A stretch of DNA of 64,000 nucleotides from NCBI GenBank assembly GCA_017463865.1, contig JAFTOI010000007.1, positions 18,861 through 82,860 of the forward strand, written 5' to 3'. Made by a program: the position numbers and the translations under genes. The notes under the pieces were generated by a model. That model saw nothing but the letters and a program-made list of their open reading frames with translations. It made no database searches and was not told the DNA's origin. Each line of letters begins with the position of its first letter. The first letter of the stretch is position 1. This document shows, piece after piece, positions 44,697-53,447 of the stretch. The DNA is from Clostridia bacterium (GTDB lineage: Bacteria > Bacillota > Clostridia > Oscillospirales > CAG-272).

Positions 44697-45698
44697 TCAC
44701 GCCATCGTCTCAAGCATCTTCAGGCTGACATCATACCGGCAGGGCTCGCCCGCCGCATAGCGGGCGTACTCGTCGGCCATGTACTCGGCCATGCGGTGAA
44801 ATTCATTGGCCAGACTGCCCGCAATGTGCGGGGTCAGCACGCAGTTGGGCAGGGTGTAGAAGGGGTGCCCCTCGATCGGCGGCTCGGGGTAGGTGACGTC
44901 GAGCAGTGCGGTCAGGTCGGGGCGCTCGGTCAAGGCGCGCACGAGGTCGTCCTCGACCACCTGCGCGCCGCGGCCGGTGTTGATGAAGGTCGCGTAAGGC
45001 AGCATGCGCGAGAAGTGGGTGTAGGTCAGCATGCCCTGCGTCTGCGCGTTGTTGGCGAGGTGGTTTGAAACCACGCGGCAGGAGGCGAAGAGCTCATCCA
45101 GCCCGCATTTGCGGACGCCCAGCGCCGCTGCGCGCTCGTCCGACAGGAAGGGATCGAAGACCAGCACCTCGAGGTGGTAGCCGTGCAGGCGCTCGGCCAC
45201 CATCGAGCCGATCATGCCCGCGCCGATGAGGCCGACCTTCTCCTCATAGTTGCCGGGATAGGCGGACTTGAGGGAACCGGTCTCGGCACGGCGGCCCTGC
45301 TTTACCAGCGCGCTGTGGGTGAAGAAGCCCTTGTTGGCCAGCACGATCTGTGCCACGGTGTACTCAGCCACCGGCACGCCGTTGGCCGCCCAGGCCGAGA
45401 AGACCTTGATCCCACGGTTGAGGAAGGGCCGTGCGAAGGCCTGCACGGTGCCGGCGGCGTAGAACACGCACTTGAGGCACGGGAAACAGGCGGCGATCTC
45501 CTCCTCGGTGAAGGTCGGCATGCCCCAGGTCGAGAAGATCAGCTCGGTCTTGGCAAAGCGGGCAGGGGCCGCGAGGACATCGTCGCGGTCGTAAACGACC
45601 GGCTCGATGCCGGTCGCGGCGGCAAGCGTCTCGATGATGCGGTCGGGGTAGACGGCGAAAAGTTTCTTCTTATTATTACAAACAAATGCAGCTTTCAT
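44697..45698 (-). CDS. D-isomer-specific 2-hydroxyacid dehydrogenase
   Basis: A 333-residue NAD(P)-dependent dehydrogenase. The nucleotide loop is VGLIGAGMIGSMVAERL, and the catalytic set is present: Arg in FINTGRGAQVVEDD, Glu in VTYPEPPIEG and His in LTPHIAGS. It would reduce or oxidise a 2-keto/2-hydroxy acid such as a sugar acid. Operon position after the toroid-like gene (14-base gap) and before 43036 suggests it handles a product of the pathway. ATG at 45698 with GAGAGG. Confidence 0.88.
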   Translation of the reverse strand: MKAAFVCNNKKKLFAVYPDRIIETLAAATGIEPVVYDRDDVLAAPARFAKTELIFSTWGMPTFTEEEIAACFPCLKCVFYAAGTVQAFARPFLNRGIKVFSAWAANGVPVAEYTVAQIVLANKGFFTHSALVKQGRRAETGSLKSAYPGNYEEKVGLIGAGMIGSMVAERLHGYHLEVLVFDPFLSDERAAALGVRKCGLDELFASCRVVSNHLANNAQTQGMLTYTHFSRMLPYATFINTGRGAQVVEDDLVRALTERPDLTALLDVTYPEPPIEGHPFYTLPNCVLTPHIAGSLANEFHRMAEYMADEYARYAAGEPCRYDVSLKMLETMA

Positions 45699-45712
45699 GG
45701 CGTTCCTCTCTT

Positions 45713-46705
45713 TCAAATGAACGGGCGGCGGTCAAGCACCAGCCGCAGCGGCTTCAAGGTGATGAGCTTGCCGGGCAGGGCGGCCTGCAGCTCGGCCAGA
45801 CAGCAAACGGCACCGAAGAGCATGTGCAGATCGTTGAAGGGCGCGTCTTTTGCGTAGTCGATGGCCGCCATCATGGCGATGTACTGCTCGGCATATGTCT
45901 CCAGCGCGGCCTTAGCCTCGGCAAAGCGGTGGGGCGTCTGGCGCATGGCGCGGGTGAGGCAGAAGACGACATCAATGTCAATGAAGGTACAGCAGCGGAT
46001 CAGCCTGGCCTCGGCGGGGTGGGCCATCAAATAGAGGCAGGAGTCGATGATCTGCTCGGGGCAGCGGTAGGGACGGCGCTCGGCTTCGTGGTTGAACATG
46101 TAGTGGAACCCGCCGGCCATGTACTCGTACAGCTTGGCCTGCCGCGGCCCGTCGCCGCAGTAGAAGAAGCCGGTCTCGGGGTCGGTGTGGTTCCAGAGCC
46201 AGTCGAAGTACCAATTCTTCCACTTGAGGCCGACCATGCCCGCCATCGTCAGGCAGACATGGATGCCCGCGCCCTTGTGCGACTCGCTCCACGGGCGCTG
46301 CCAGTTGACCTCATGCGCAAGGAAATCATAGAGCGCATCCCGCTCGGTGTAGGGTGCGAGGGCGCGGCAGGGATGGAGCGGCCCGGCGTCGAACAGCTCG
46401 AGCGCGGCGAGGCAGTGGGCGGTGGTGTGGATGGTGTGGTGCGTCGGCTCGCTGAACATGCCGGTTTCGGGATCCTGCATGGCCTGCAGAGTAGAGACCC
46501 ACGCGGCGCGCTCGGCGGGATCGCGCGGGAAGTCGCCGATGGTGTAGAGGATGTTGGCGGCGTCAGCACAGCCGTAGGGATTGAGGCCGAGGTCGCGGTT
46601 CTCGCCCCACAGCCAGCGGGCGTATTTGCCCGGCTCGCCTAGATTGTGGGTGTCGATACAGCGGCGGATCTCGCTGATGATGGGATCAAGATTGGTCGGG
46701 TTCAT
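45713..46705 (-). CDS. Uncharacterised alpha/alpha-toroid-like protein
   Basis: A 330-residue soluble protein. Repeated helical pairs with His/Trp-rich loops (EPTHHTIHTTAHCLAALELF, GAGIHVCLTMAGMVGLKWKN, DPETGMFSEP, DPETGFFYCGDG) recall prenyltransferase or glycosidase toroids. The two DPETG-F repeats mark internal repetition. No catalytic motif is recognised with certainty. It lies between the FAD oxidoreductase (10-base gap) and the hydroxyacid dehydrogenase. ATG at 46705 with GAGGAGG. Confidence 0.55.
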   Translation of the reverse strand: MNPTNLDPIISEIRRCIDTHNLGEPGKYARWLWGENRDLGLNPYGCADAANILYTIGDFPRDPAERAAWVSTLQAMQDPETGMFSEPTHHTIHTTAHCLAALELFDAGPLHPCRALAPYTERDALYDFLAHEVNWQRPWSESHKGAGIHVCLTMAGMVGLKWKNWYFDWLWNHTDPETGFFYCGDGPRQAKLYEYMAGGFHYMFNHEAERRPYRCPEQIIDSCLYLMAHPAEARLIRCCTFIDIDVVFCLTRAMRQTPHRFAEAKAALETYAEQYIAMMAAIDYAKDAPFNDLHMLFGAVCCLAELQAALPGKLITLKPLRLVLDRRPFI

Positions 46706-46715
46706 GTCGGCCTCC

Positions 46716-48611
46716 TCAATGGACAAATTTGTGCTCGCGGTAGTCCCGCCAGACCAGCTCGAAGACGTCATCATCAGCCGGCAGCGGGCGGACGGGACGC
46801 CAGACGGCGGTGCATTCTCCGTCGCACAGCGCAATTTCCTGCACCCGGTCGCGGGCAGCGGGAACGGCGGCGACGGTCAAGCGGAAGAGCTCATCGAGGC
46901 CGTCGCGCAGCTCGCCGTTCGGGTCGGTGTAAAGGGCCGATCCGCGCGAGACGCCGACCTCGGCGGCATAGTCGAGCATCGCGGTAAGCACTACCAGCTG
47001 GGTGCGCAGGACGTCGCGCAGGCGGAAGCGCGCCTCGGGCGTGCCGCCGAAGGCACTGACACGCGCAAGTGTGTCAGCCGTTTCGTCACGCAGTACCTGC
47101 AGTGCGTCTACGCTGCGGATCGCACCGCCGCAGGCGCTCATGCGCCGGCGGGCGGCAGCACGAGCTTCGTCGGCATCGGGCCCGGTGGGAGATGCGGTGA
47201 GGAATTGTGCAGTTTTTTCAATCTGTTCAGCCGTGATCGAGGCAAATTCCGCCTCCGGGTGGGGAATTCGTGCCGACGCGGCCACATGCTGTGCCGCGCG
47301 CAGTGCGCCGGCCTGACCGGCGTTGAGAGCGCTGCCGCCCGGGCGAGTGACACCGTGCGTTCCGGCGCACTCGCCGATGGCGTAGAGGCCGGGCACCGCC
47401 GTCTGCCAGTGATCGTCGACCGCCGCGCCGCCGTTGCAGTGCTGCGCACAAAGCGCAATCTCGAGCGGCTCGCGTGCGAGATCGACGCCCTTGCCGCGGT
47501 AGAGGTCGATGGCGGGCTGGTTCATCTTGGCCAGCCGCTCGATGGGCGTGCCGAAGCAGGCATCGGCGGCGCGGAGATAGGCGTGCGCCTCGCCGTCGAG
47601 GCGGGTAAAATCGAGGGCGTCGAGGCCGAAAGGATTGCGGGTATAATCGAGGTAAACGCGCCGTCCCCGCAGGGCAGTCTCGCGGTAGACCAGCAGGTCG
47701 ATGACCGACGATCCGGCATGGACTTTTTTGCAGTCGAAGGGCCACTGGTAGCCCTTGAGGAAGAGCGCAGACAGGGCGGCGTAGGGATCGGCGAAGTAGT
47801 CGCCGAGGAACTCGCGCGCGCCGTCCTCTCCGACCGAGATCACGCGAGGCAGCACCTGCATATAGGTGCCCGATACGTTCCAGCGCGGCGAAACCGACGC
47901 CAAACCGTACTGCCACTCGGTCATATTCTGCCCGCGCGCGCCAGCCGCGAGGGCGAGGCCAGTCGAGCCGTTGTGGCAGGTGGGATAGACGCTGTCGGCG
48001 TAGATCCCGGCGGGGCCGCCGGTGGCGAGGATGACGTGGGCGCAGTTGAAGCGCACCAGCGCGCCCGACGCGCGGTCAAGACAGAGCAGGCCGCAGACGC
48101 CGTCGGCGTCGGTCAGCACCTCGACGCAGAGCAGGCCGTCATGTACCGGCACGCCAAGCTCCCCTGCCCTGCGCTCCAGTGCTTCGGTCATGAAGCGCGA
48201 GGTCAGCGGCCCGGCCGAGGTGGCGCGGGCGTAGGGGTCGTGGTCGGTCTTGTACCCGACGTACTCGCCGTACCGATTGCAGGGGAATGGCACGCCCAGC
48301 TCGCAGAGCCAGAGGAAACAGCGGCTCGACAGCGCCGCCTCGCAGAGGGCGTTGTCGCCGTCGACCGCCCCCCCGGCGAAGAGGTCGGCGGCCATCTGCC
48401 GGACGCTGTCCGGCGCACTCCCCCCCAACCCCAGCTTGTAGTAGGTCTGCTTGTCGCTGCCGGTATTGCGCGAGGTGCCGCAGTTCACGCCCTCGGTCAC
48501 GATGCACACCGATTTGCGCCCGTCGGCGGCAAGCCGGCAGGCCGCGCTGTAGCCGGCAGCTCCGCTGCCGACGACGACAGCGTCATAGGTATGGATCAGA
48601 TCTTTTCCCAT
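46716..48611 (-). CDS. FAD-dependent oxidoreductase (fumarate reductase-like)
   Basis: A 631-residue flavoprotein of the succinate dehydrogenase/fumarate reductase family. The FAD loop is AVVVGSGAAGYSAACRLAAD, followed by CGTSRNTGSDKQTYYK, CAHVILATGGPAGIYADS and the terminal YAIGECAGTHGVTRPGGSAL. The C-terminal domain of about 140 residues is of the flavoprotein type. No heme-binding or FMN-attachment domain is present, so electrons must come from another protein. It may oxidise or reduce a C=C bond of the unknown substrate, like the OYE-type gene upstream. ATG at 48611 overlaps the SDR gene end region (GAGG). Confidence 0.8.
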   Translation of the reverse strand: MGKDLIHTYDAVVVGSGAAGYSAACRLAADGRKSVCIVTEGVNCGTSRNTGSDKQTYYKLGLGGSAPDSVRQMAADLFAGGAVDGDNALCEAALSSRCFLWLCELGVPFPCNRYGEYVGYKTDHDPYARATSAGPLTSRFMTEALERRAGELGVPVHDGLLCVEVLTDADGVCGLLCLDRASGALVRFNCAHVILATGGPAGIYADSVYPTCHNGSTGLALAAGARGQNMTEWQYGLASVSPRWNVSGTYMQVLPRVISVGEDGAREFLGDYFADPYAALSALFLKGYQWPFDCKKVHAGSSVIDLLVYRETALRGRRVYLDYTRNPFGLDALDFTRLDGEAHAYLRAADACFGTPIERLAKMNQPAIDLYRGKGVDLAREPLEIALCAQHCNGGAAVDDHWQTAVPGLYAIGECAGTHGVTRPGGSALNAGQAGALRAAQHVAASARIPHPEAEFASITAEQIEKTAQFLTASPTGPDADEARAAARRRMSACGGAIRSVDALQVLRDETADTLARVSAFGGTPEARFRLRDVLRTQLVVLTAMLDYAAEVGVSRGSALYTDPNGELRDGLDELFRLTVAAVPAARDRVQEIALCDGECTAVWRPVRPLPADDDVFELVWRDYREHKFVH

Positions 48612-48619
48612 GGCAGTCC

Positions 48620-49369
48620 TCACAGCCGGCGCAGGTGGAAGCCGCCGTCAACATCGAGCGACTGCCCGGTCACATAGGGCAGCGCCCCCGAGCAGAGTGC
48701 CCAGACCGCGTCGGCGATGTCCTCGGGCTTACCCCAGCGCGGGAGGGGCAGCAGGCCGCCGTCGATGAGGGCATCGTATTTGCCCTTGACCGTCCCGGTC
48801 ATGTCAGTCGCGATGATGCCGGGGCGCACCTCGTTGACCGGGATGGCGTACTCGGCCAGGCGGTCTGCAAACAGCTTGGTGATCATCGACACGCCGGCCT
48901 TGGAGATGCAGTATTCGCCCCGATTCGGCGAGCTGGTGTAGGCCGAGAGCGACGAAATGTTGCAGATGTACCCCCGCAAGCCCCCCTCGACGGGATTGCC
49001 GATCATGGCGCGGGCGACCGCCTGCGTCAGGAAGAGCGTCCCCTTGGTGTTGATGTCCATGACGAAATCGTAGCTCTCCTCGCTCATCTCGAGCAGGTCG
49101 GCGCGCACCTTCGGCGCGACGCCGGCGACATTGACCAGGCCGTCAATGCGCCCATGGCGGGCCAGCGCGCCCTCGACAAAGGCGGCGCGGTCGGCCGACG
49201 ATGCGAGGTCGCCGCGGATGTAGGTGAAGTTGGGGCTGGCAAATTTCGCCTCAACGGTGGCTGCGTCGGTGCGGCTCATGCCGGTGACGGCATAGCCCTC
49301 GGCGAGGAATCTGCGGGTCACGGCCTCGCCGATGCCCCGCGCACAACCGGACACTAAAATGTGCTTCAT
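48620..49369 (-). CDS. Short-chain dehydrogenase/reductase
   Basis: A 249-residue classical SDR. NAD(P) loop SGCARGIGEA, NVAG at about residue 80, and the catalytic Ser-Tyr-Lys in CNISSLSAY..EYCISKAG. It probably oxidises or reduces a secondary alcohol in the pathway. It lies one base after the heparinase-like gene, evidence for tight co-expression. Confidence 0.9.
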   Translation of the reverse strand: MKHILVSGCARGIGEAVTRRFLAEGYAVTGMSRTDAATVEAKFASPNFTYIRGDLASSADRAAFVEGALARHGRIDGLVNVAGVAPKVRADLLEMSEESYDFVMDINTKGTLFLTQAVARAMIGNPVEGGLRGYICNISSLSAYTSSPNRGEYCISKAGVSMITKLFADRLAEYAIPVNEVRPGIIATDMTGTVKGKYDALIDGGLLPLPRWGKPEDIADAVWALCSGALPYVTGQSLDVDGGFHLRRL

Positions 49370-49370
49370 C

Positions 49371-51155
49371 TCATATCCTCCTTACGGTCAGCTTGATCTC
49401 GGTGCAGCCGGCGAATTCGACGTTGACCCGCCAGAGATAGGTCTGCTGCCAGCTGCCCTGCAGCTTGGCATTGCCGGCAAACTCGACCTTGTCCACGCTG
49501 ACCGCACCACCGCCGCAATCGATGACATAGCGCCCGCCGAGGGTGACGGTGCTCCCGTCGATCGCGGGCTCGAGTGCTGTCATCAGATGCTCGGTGATGG
49601 CCGGCGTCTCGCCGGCAAAGGCGAAGCTGTCGCGGACAGTGATGCCGGCGTCGGTCAGCTCGATCGTCCGCTCGGCGCGCTCAACGCCCGCCTCTGCGGG
49701 ATAGGCTGAAGCAAAGCCGATGCTGACGTTGTCTTCGCCGCAGGTGAAGCTGTCGGCGCGGTATTTTGACCCGTTGTGCTGGGCAACGCCGCCGAGGTCG
49801 GGCAGATTGTGGTAGGACGACTGCATCGTCCAGATGGTGTAGCGCTCAGACGAGAAGGTCTGGCGCGTATAATCGCCGACACCGGCGTCGATGAGCACCG
49901 GCGCGCCGTTGTCGTAGAGGATGAAGTTTGCGATGTCGTTGTGGTTGTGGTGCTCAGCGTTGTTGCCGCCCTTCGCACCGAGGAACCACCCGCCCCGGCG
50001 AAGCGCGCAGACCTGCAGGTCGGGCAGGCAGGCGAAGTTGGCCGGACTGTAGGCGGGTGCCGTCTCCAGCTCGCGGCGCAGGGGGATGGCCAGCAGCTTG
50101 CGGCGCATCTTCTCCCAATAGTTCACCGCCGGGTCGGCACTCGGGTCGTACAGCGCACGGCCCAGCCCCATCAGGCGGGGCTGTCCGGTCTCGCGGCCGA
50201 TCAGATAGATCATCTCCCCGATCCGGCCGGGGCCGCCGGTCGGGCCATCGGCAAAGTTGATGAACTTCCCGTTTCCGATGTACACCTTCTCCACATAGGC
50301 GAGGATATTGCGAAGCTTCTCATCGCCGAGCAGGTCGATTGCTCCGTCCGTCGCGGTCTTGAGCTGATAGACGCACTCGAAGAGCGACAGCCCCGCCACG
50401 CCCCAGTAGCTCGCCCCCTCGTCACAGCCGCCGTCGGCGGGCATGGTGTCGTAGTAGTTCTGCAGCTCGATCAGCATCTTATATACCGCCGTTTCAACAC
50501 GGCGGGGATTGCGCTCCACGAGAAAGAAGGCCAGCATGACGTTGGAGATGATCCACGGGTTCCAGTTGTTGGTGCGCTTGAGGCCATAGCCCATCCACCA
50601 GTAATCGCGGTGGTCGAGATAAGGCACAAAAATGCGGCGGTTCATCTCATATTCGATGCGCTCGAGGATCTCGGGGCAGCAGCTGTTCAGCGGCGCGTAG
50701 AGCAGGTAGTAGGTCAGCGCCAGCTCCTCCGCCGTCTGGGCGGCGAAGAGGTCGATGTAGGGATGCTCGGGCGTCGGGATGTTGCCGACCTCAGCCTGCC
50801 AGTGGGCCGACAGCCCCCAGTAGCTCTCCTCGCAGATGAGGAAGAGACCGTTGACCAGCTCGGGCAGGAAGCGTCCCTTGTTCTCCATCACCTCGGCGAT
50901 GGCCAGCGTGATCAGCGCACGGCGGCGGGCAAAATGGGGGGTCTCCATGATGGTTCGGTTGCCCGAGCGCTTGAACTCCATGAAATCGGTCGCGCGGATG
51001 ATCGGCCAGTTGTAGCCGAGGTAACGCTCAGCCTCGGTGATAAAACGCGGGTCGGTATAGGCATCCCAGTAGGCGCGGTCGGTGGTGTCGGGAAAGAGCC
51101 GCCCCGTATAGGTGTAATCGGCGGTGTTATGCGTTTTCAGCCATTGCTTGAACAT
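49371..51155 (-). CDS. Heparinase II/III-family protein
   Basis: A 594-residue protein without signal peptide. The N-terminal (alpha/alpha) toroid (about 1-350) carries KRTNNWNPWI and DGGCDEGASYWG; the C-terminal beta-sandwich has GGNNAEHHNHNDIANFILYD and APVLIDAGVGDYTRQTF, the His-rich heparinase II/III signature. Family members are lyases that cleave uronic-acid-containing polysaccharides by beta-elimination, giving unsaturated sugars. Cytoplasmic location suggests an oligosaccharide substrate. Second gene of the operon, 3 bases after the OYE-type gene. Confidence 0.85.
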   Translation of the reverse strand: MFKQWLKTHNTADYTYTGRLFPDTTDRAYWDAYTDPRFITEAERYLGYNWPIIRATDFMEFKRSGNRTIMETPHFARRRALITLAIAEVMENKGRFLPELVNGLFLICEESYWGLSAHWQAEVGNIPTPEHPYIDLFAAQTAEELALTYYLLYAPLNSCCPEILERIEYEMNRRIFVPYLDHRDYWWMGYGLKRTNNWNPWIISNVMLAFFLVERNPRRVETAVYKMLIELQNYYDTMPADGGCDEGASYWGVAGLSLFECVYQLKTATDGAIDLLGDEKLRNILAYVEKVYIGNGKFINFADGPTGGPGRIGEMIYLIGRETGQPRLMGLGRALYDPSADPAVNYWEKMRRKLLAIPLRRELETAPAYSPANFACLPDLQVCALRRGGWFLGAKGGNNAEHHNHNDIANFILYDNGAPVLIDAGVGDYTRQTFSSERYTIWTMQSSYHNLPDLGGVAQHNGSKYRADSFTCGEDNVSIGFASAYPAEAGVERAERTIELTDAGITVRDSFAFAGETPAITEHLMTALEPAIDGSTVTLGGRYVIDCGGGAVSVDKVEFAGNAKLQGSWQQTYLWRVNVEFAGCTEIKLTVRRI

Positions 51156-51158
51156 AGG

Positions 51159-52481
51159 TCAGCCCTCCTGATTTGCCTTGAATTGCTTGTACAGATCGGT
51201 ATACAGCCGGTCACGGACGACACAGCCGGGCATGCCGCCGCCCCGCATCATCTCAGTACACTTCGAGCAGCATAGGCAGAGCTTCTCCCGCCGCAGGCCG
51301 CCCTCGCGCAGGATGTCGCGCGCGAAGTCGGGGTAAGCCAGAATCGTGCGCCCGAAGCCGGCGAAGTCAAAGCCGCCCTCGCCGATGAAGCCGGCCGCCA
51401 CACCGGGAGCGGCCGCGCCAAGGTAGGTCATGCCCGATGAGATCAGCTTGATCTGCGGCACCGCCGCCTTCAGCGCCGCGATGCCGTGGAGCATGCGTGC
51501 CACGCCCTCGAGCGGATGCTCATCGGGCTCGTAGCCGCCGCGGGCGAAGGGCCGGTTGACGTGCGGGTTGAAGTAGGGGTTGCCCATCGTGATATCCAGC
51601 AGCTCCACCCCCATGCCGGCCAGCTGTTCGAGCAGCCAGATCGGCTCGGTCGGGTCAAAGTCGGTGCCGCCGGCGGGCGACACGCCGAAGCCGAGGGGAT
51701 AGGCGAAGCCGTCGTAGACATTGAGGCGGGAGGAGACAATGAAGTCACTGCCGCAGGCCGTCTTCGCGCCGGCGATCGTCTCGCGCAGGAGCCGCGTGCG
51801 GTTCTCGAGGCTGCCGCCATAGCGACCGGGGCGATCGTAGGCCGAGAGCAGCTCAGAGTTGAGGTAGCGGTGACAGCACTTAATGTCGACACCGTCAAAG
51901 CCGGCCCGCTCGGCTAAGCGCGCTGTCTCGATCAGCTGCTCGCCGACGCGGTCGATGCCCTCGTCGGTGATGATGCGGCTGGGATCGATGGGGTTGTCCC
52001 CCTCAAAGAGGGGATTGTTGTAGGCGATGATGGGGGCGGGCTTGCCCTCTGGCTTGCTGTAGCGCCCCGAGTGGGTCGCCTGCAGAAAGATCAGCGGCGC
52101 ATAGCCGTTCGCGCGCAGGGCGTGCTCGCGGATCTCGTCGGCGAGACGACGGTAGCTGTCGAGGTTCCCCTCGGTCAGCCAGAGCTGACGGGGATTGGCC
52201 CGGCTCTCGGACGAGCAGGCTGTCGCCTCAAACCAGATGATGCCCGCGCCGCCCTCGGCGAGGCGATGGTAGCGGCGGATGGTCAACTCGCCGGGCGCGC
52301 CGTCGGGCGTGCCGTCGCAGCCCTCCATCGCCTGGCATGCGAGCCGGTTGGCCGCCGTCTTTGTGCCGACCTTCACCGCCTCACCTAAGATCGCGGTGTC
52401 GGCGGAAAAGGGGAGCTCGGTGTGCAGTGCGGCGTTCTGCGCCGCAAAATCGGTTATCTCAGAATAAACAGTTCGGTTCAT
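51159..52481 (-). CDS. OYE-family NADH:flavin oxidoreductase
   Basis: A 440-residue FMN enzyme. Motifs: RLACQAMEGCDGTPDG, FLQATHSGRYS, AGFDGVDIKCCHRYLNSELL with YDRPGRYGGSLENRTRLLRE, and a C-terminal CLCCSKC..GC cluster that matches the [4Fe-4S] site of 2,4-dienoyl-CoA reductase and BaiCD-type members. The C-terminal NAD(P)-binding domain of those longer enzymes is missing. It probably reduces an activated C=C bond. First gene of the operon; ATG at 52481 with GGAGGT 7 bases upstream. Confidence 0.88.
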   Translation of the reverse strand: MNRTVYSEITDFAAQNAALHTELPFSADTAILGEAVKVGTKTAANRLACQAMEGCDGTPDGAPGELTIRRYHRLAEGGAGIIWFEATACSSESRANPRQLWLTEGNLDSYRRLADEIREHALRANGYAPLIFLQATHSGRYSKPEGKPAPIIAYNNPLFEGDNPIDPSRIITDEGIDRVGEQLIETARLAERAGFDGVDIKCCHRYLNSELLSAYDRPGRYGGSLENRTRLLRETIAGAKTACGSDFIVSSRLNVYDGFAYPLGFGVSPAGGTDFDPTEPIWLLEQLAGMGVELLDITMGNPYFNPHVNRPFARGGYEPDEHPLEGVARMLHGIAALKAAVPQIKLISSGMTYLGAAAPGVAAGFIGEGGFDFAGFGRTILAYPDFARDILREGGLRREKLCLCCSKCTEMMRGGGMPGCVVRDRLYTDLYKQFKANQEG

Positions 52482-52500
52482 GATCATACCTCCTGATGCT

Positions 52501-52506
52501 ATTATA
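52501..52506 (-). promoter_or_regulatory. -10 element of the seven-gene operon
   Basis: TATAAT on the minus strand, 20 bases before the ATG at 52481. No good -35 is seen at 17 bases, as expected for a promoter that needs an activator such as the divergent AraC protein. Confidence 0.6.
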
Positions 52507-52509
52507 CAA

Positions 52510-52545
52510 CATTGCGGCCGCCCTGTGTGCGCAATATCTGCAATG
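52510..52545. promoter_or_regulatory. Candidate AraC binding region
   Basis: CATTGC (52510-52515) and GCAATG (52540-52545) form an inverted pair 24 bases apart, with a further GCAATAT between them, directly upstream of the operon's -10 where its -35 would be. Confidence 0.45.
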
Positions 52546-52558
52546 TTTTATGTAATTC

Positions 52559-52587
52559 TTGCTTTTTTTGCAAAAGTGCGTTATAAT
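52559..52587 (+). promoter_or_regulatory. Promoter of the divergent AraC gene
   Basis: TTGCTT, 17 bases, TATAAT; transcription is expected near 52594, just upstream of the AAGGGGG site. Confidence 0.65.
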
Positions 52588-52619
52588 AGATATGTAAATC
52601 AAGTAAGGGGGCAAACATA

Positions 52620-53423
52620 TTGCACGTTCTGTCTGTCAGCTACGCCGAAACACTGTCCGGCCTGTCGCGCCATTATCACGACTGCCACCAGATCCTCTAT
52701 ATCCGCTCCGGCACGATCCGCGCCACGGTGGGCGGCGAGACCTGCCTGGTCAGCGACGGCGGCCTGTTGATCCTCAGCCGCTTCGAGACGCATGCCATCG
52801 AGGTGCTCAGCACCGACTACTGCCGCTATGCCCTGCGCATCTCGTCAGCGGCCTCGCAGGGGGTACAGGAGAACGACCTGCTCGCCTCGGTACTCGTCAA
52901 CCGCGCTGAGGATTTCCACCACGCCGTCGATACCGCCGAGGCGCGGCCCGCCTTCGACGCACTCTTCGCCGATCTGACCGCCGAATACACCGCGCAGGGG
53001 GCACTCTGCGCCGAGATGCTCGATCTCGGCCTGCGGCGGCTGCTGATCCTGCTCTACCGCTGCGCACCTGAGCTCTTCCTCCGGGAGAGCGGGCAAAACA
53101 CCGTCGTGGTGCAGGCTATCCAGCGCCGCTTCGAGGCCAACTACGCAGCCGAGCATTCGCTTGCCGACCTCGCCGCCGAGTACCATCTCAGCCCGTCTCA
53201 CCTCTCGCACATCTTCAAACGCATCACCGGCTACGCACCGATGGAATACCTGACCGCCTGCCGCCTCTCGGCGGCAAAATCGCTGCTGACCACCACCAAC
53301 ACCCCGGTCAAGGAGATCGTCTTCCGCTGCGGCTTCAGCGACGAAAGCAATTTCTGCCGCATGTTCAAGGCCCGCACCGGCCTTACGCCCCGTGCCTTCC
53401 GCAAGCAGTATCAGCCAATGTAA
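52620..53423 (+). CDS. AraC-family regulator of the seven-gene operon
   Basis: 267 residues. A cupin sensor (HYHDCHQILYIRSGTIRATV) is followed by two helix-turn-helix units at about 165-265 (LADLAAEYHLSPSHLSHIFK, VKEIVFRCGFSDESNFCRMF). The start is the TTG at 52620, with AAGGGGG 8 bases upstream and no better ATG. It diverges from the operon beginning at 52481 with a shared 138-base control region, so it is the likely activator. Confidence 0.88.
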   Translation: MHVLSVSYAETLSGLSRHYHDCHQILYIRSGTIRATVGGETCLVSDGGLLILSRFETHAIEVLSTDYCRYALRISSAASQGVQENDLLASVLVNRAEDFHHAVDTAEARPAFDALFADLTAEYTAQGALCAEMLDLGLRRLLILLYRCAPELFLRESGQNTVVVQAIQRRFEANYAAEHSLADLAAEYHLSPSHLSHIFKRITGYAPMEYLTACRLSAAKSLLTTTNTPVKEIVFRCGFSDESNFCRMFKARTGLTPRAFRKQYQPM

Positions 53424-53447
53424 CCCAGCGAGGCCCGGCGTGGATGC

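Noticed and set aside
43015-44760. A 581-codon plus-strand frame opposite 43036-44688
   Set aside because: Covers the minus-strand gene exactly, has no ribosome binding site and low-complexity composition.
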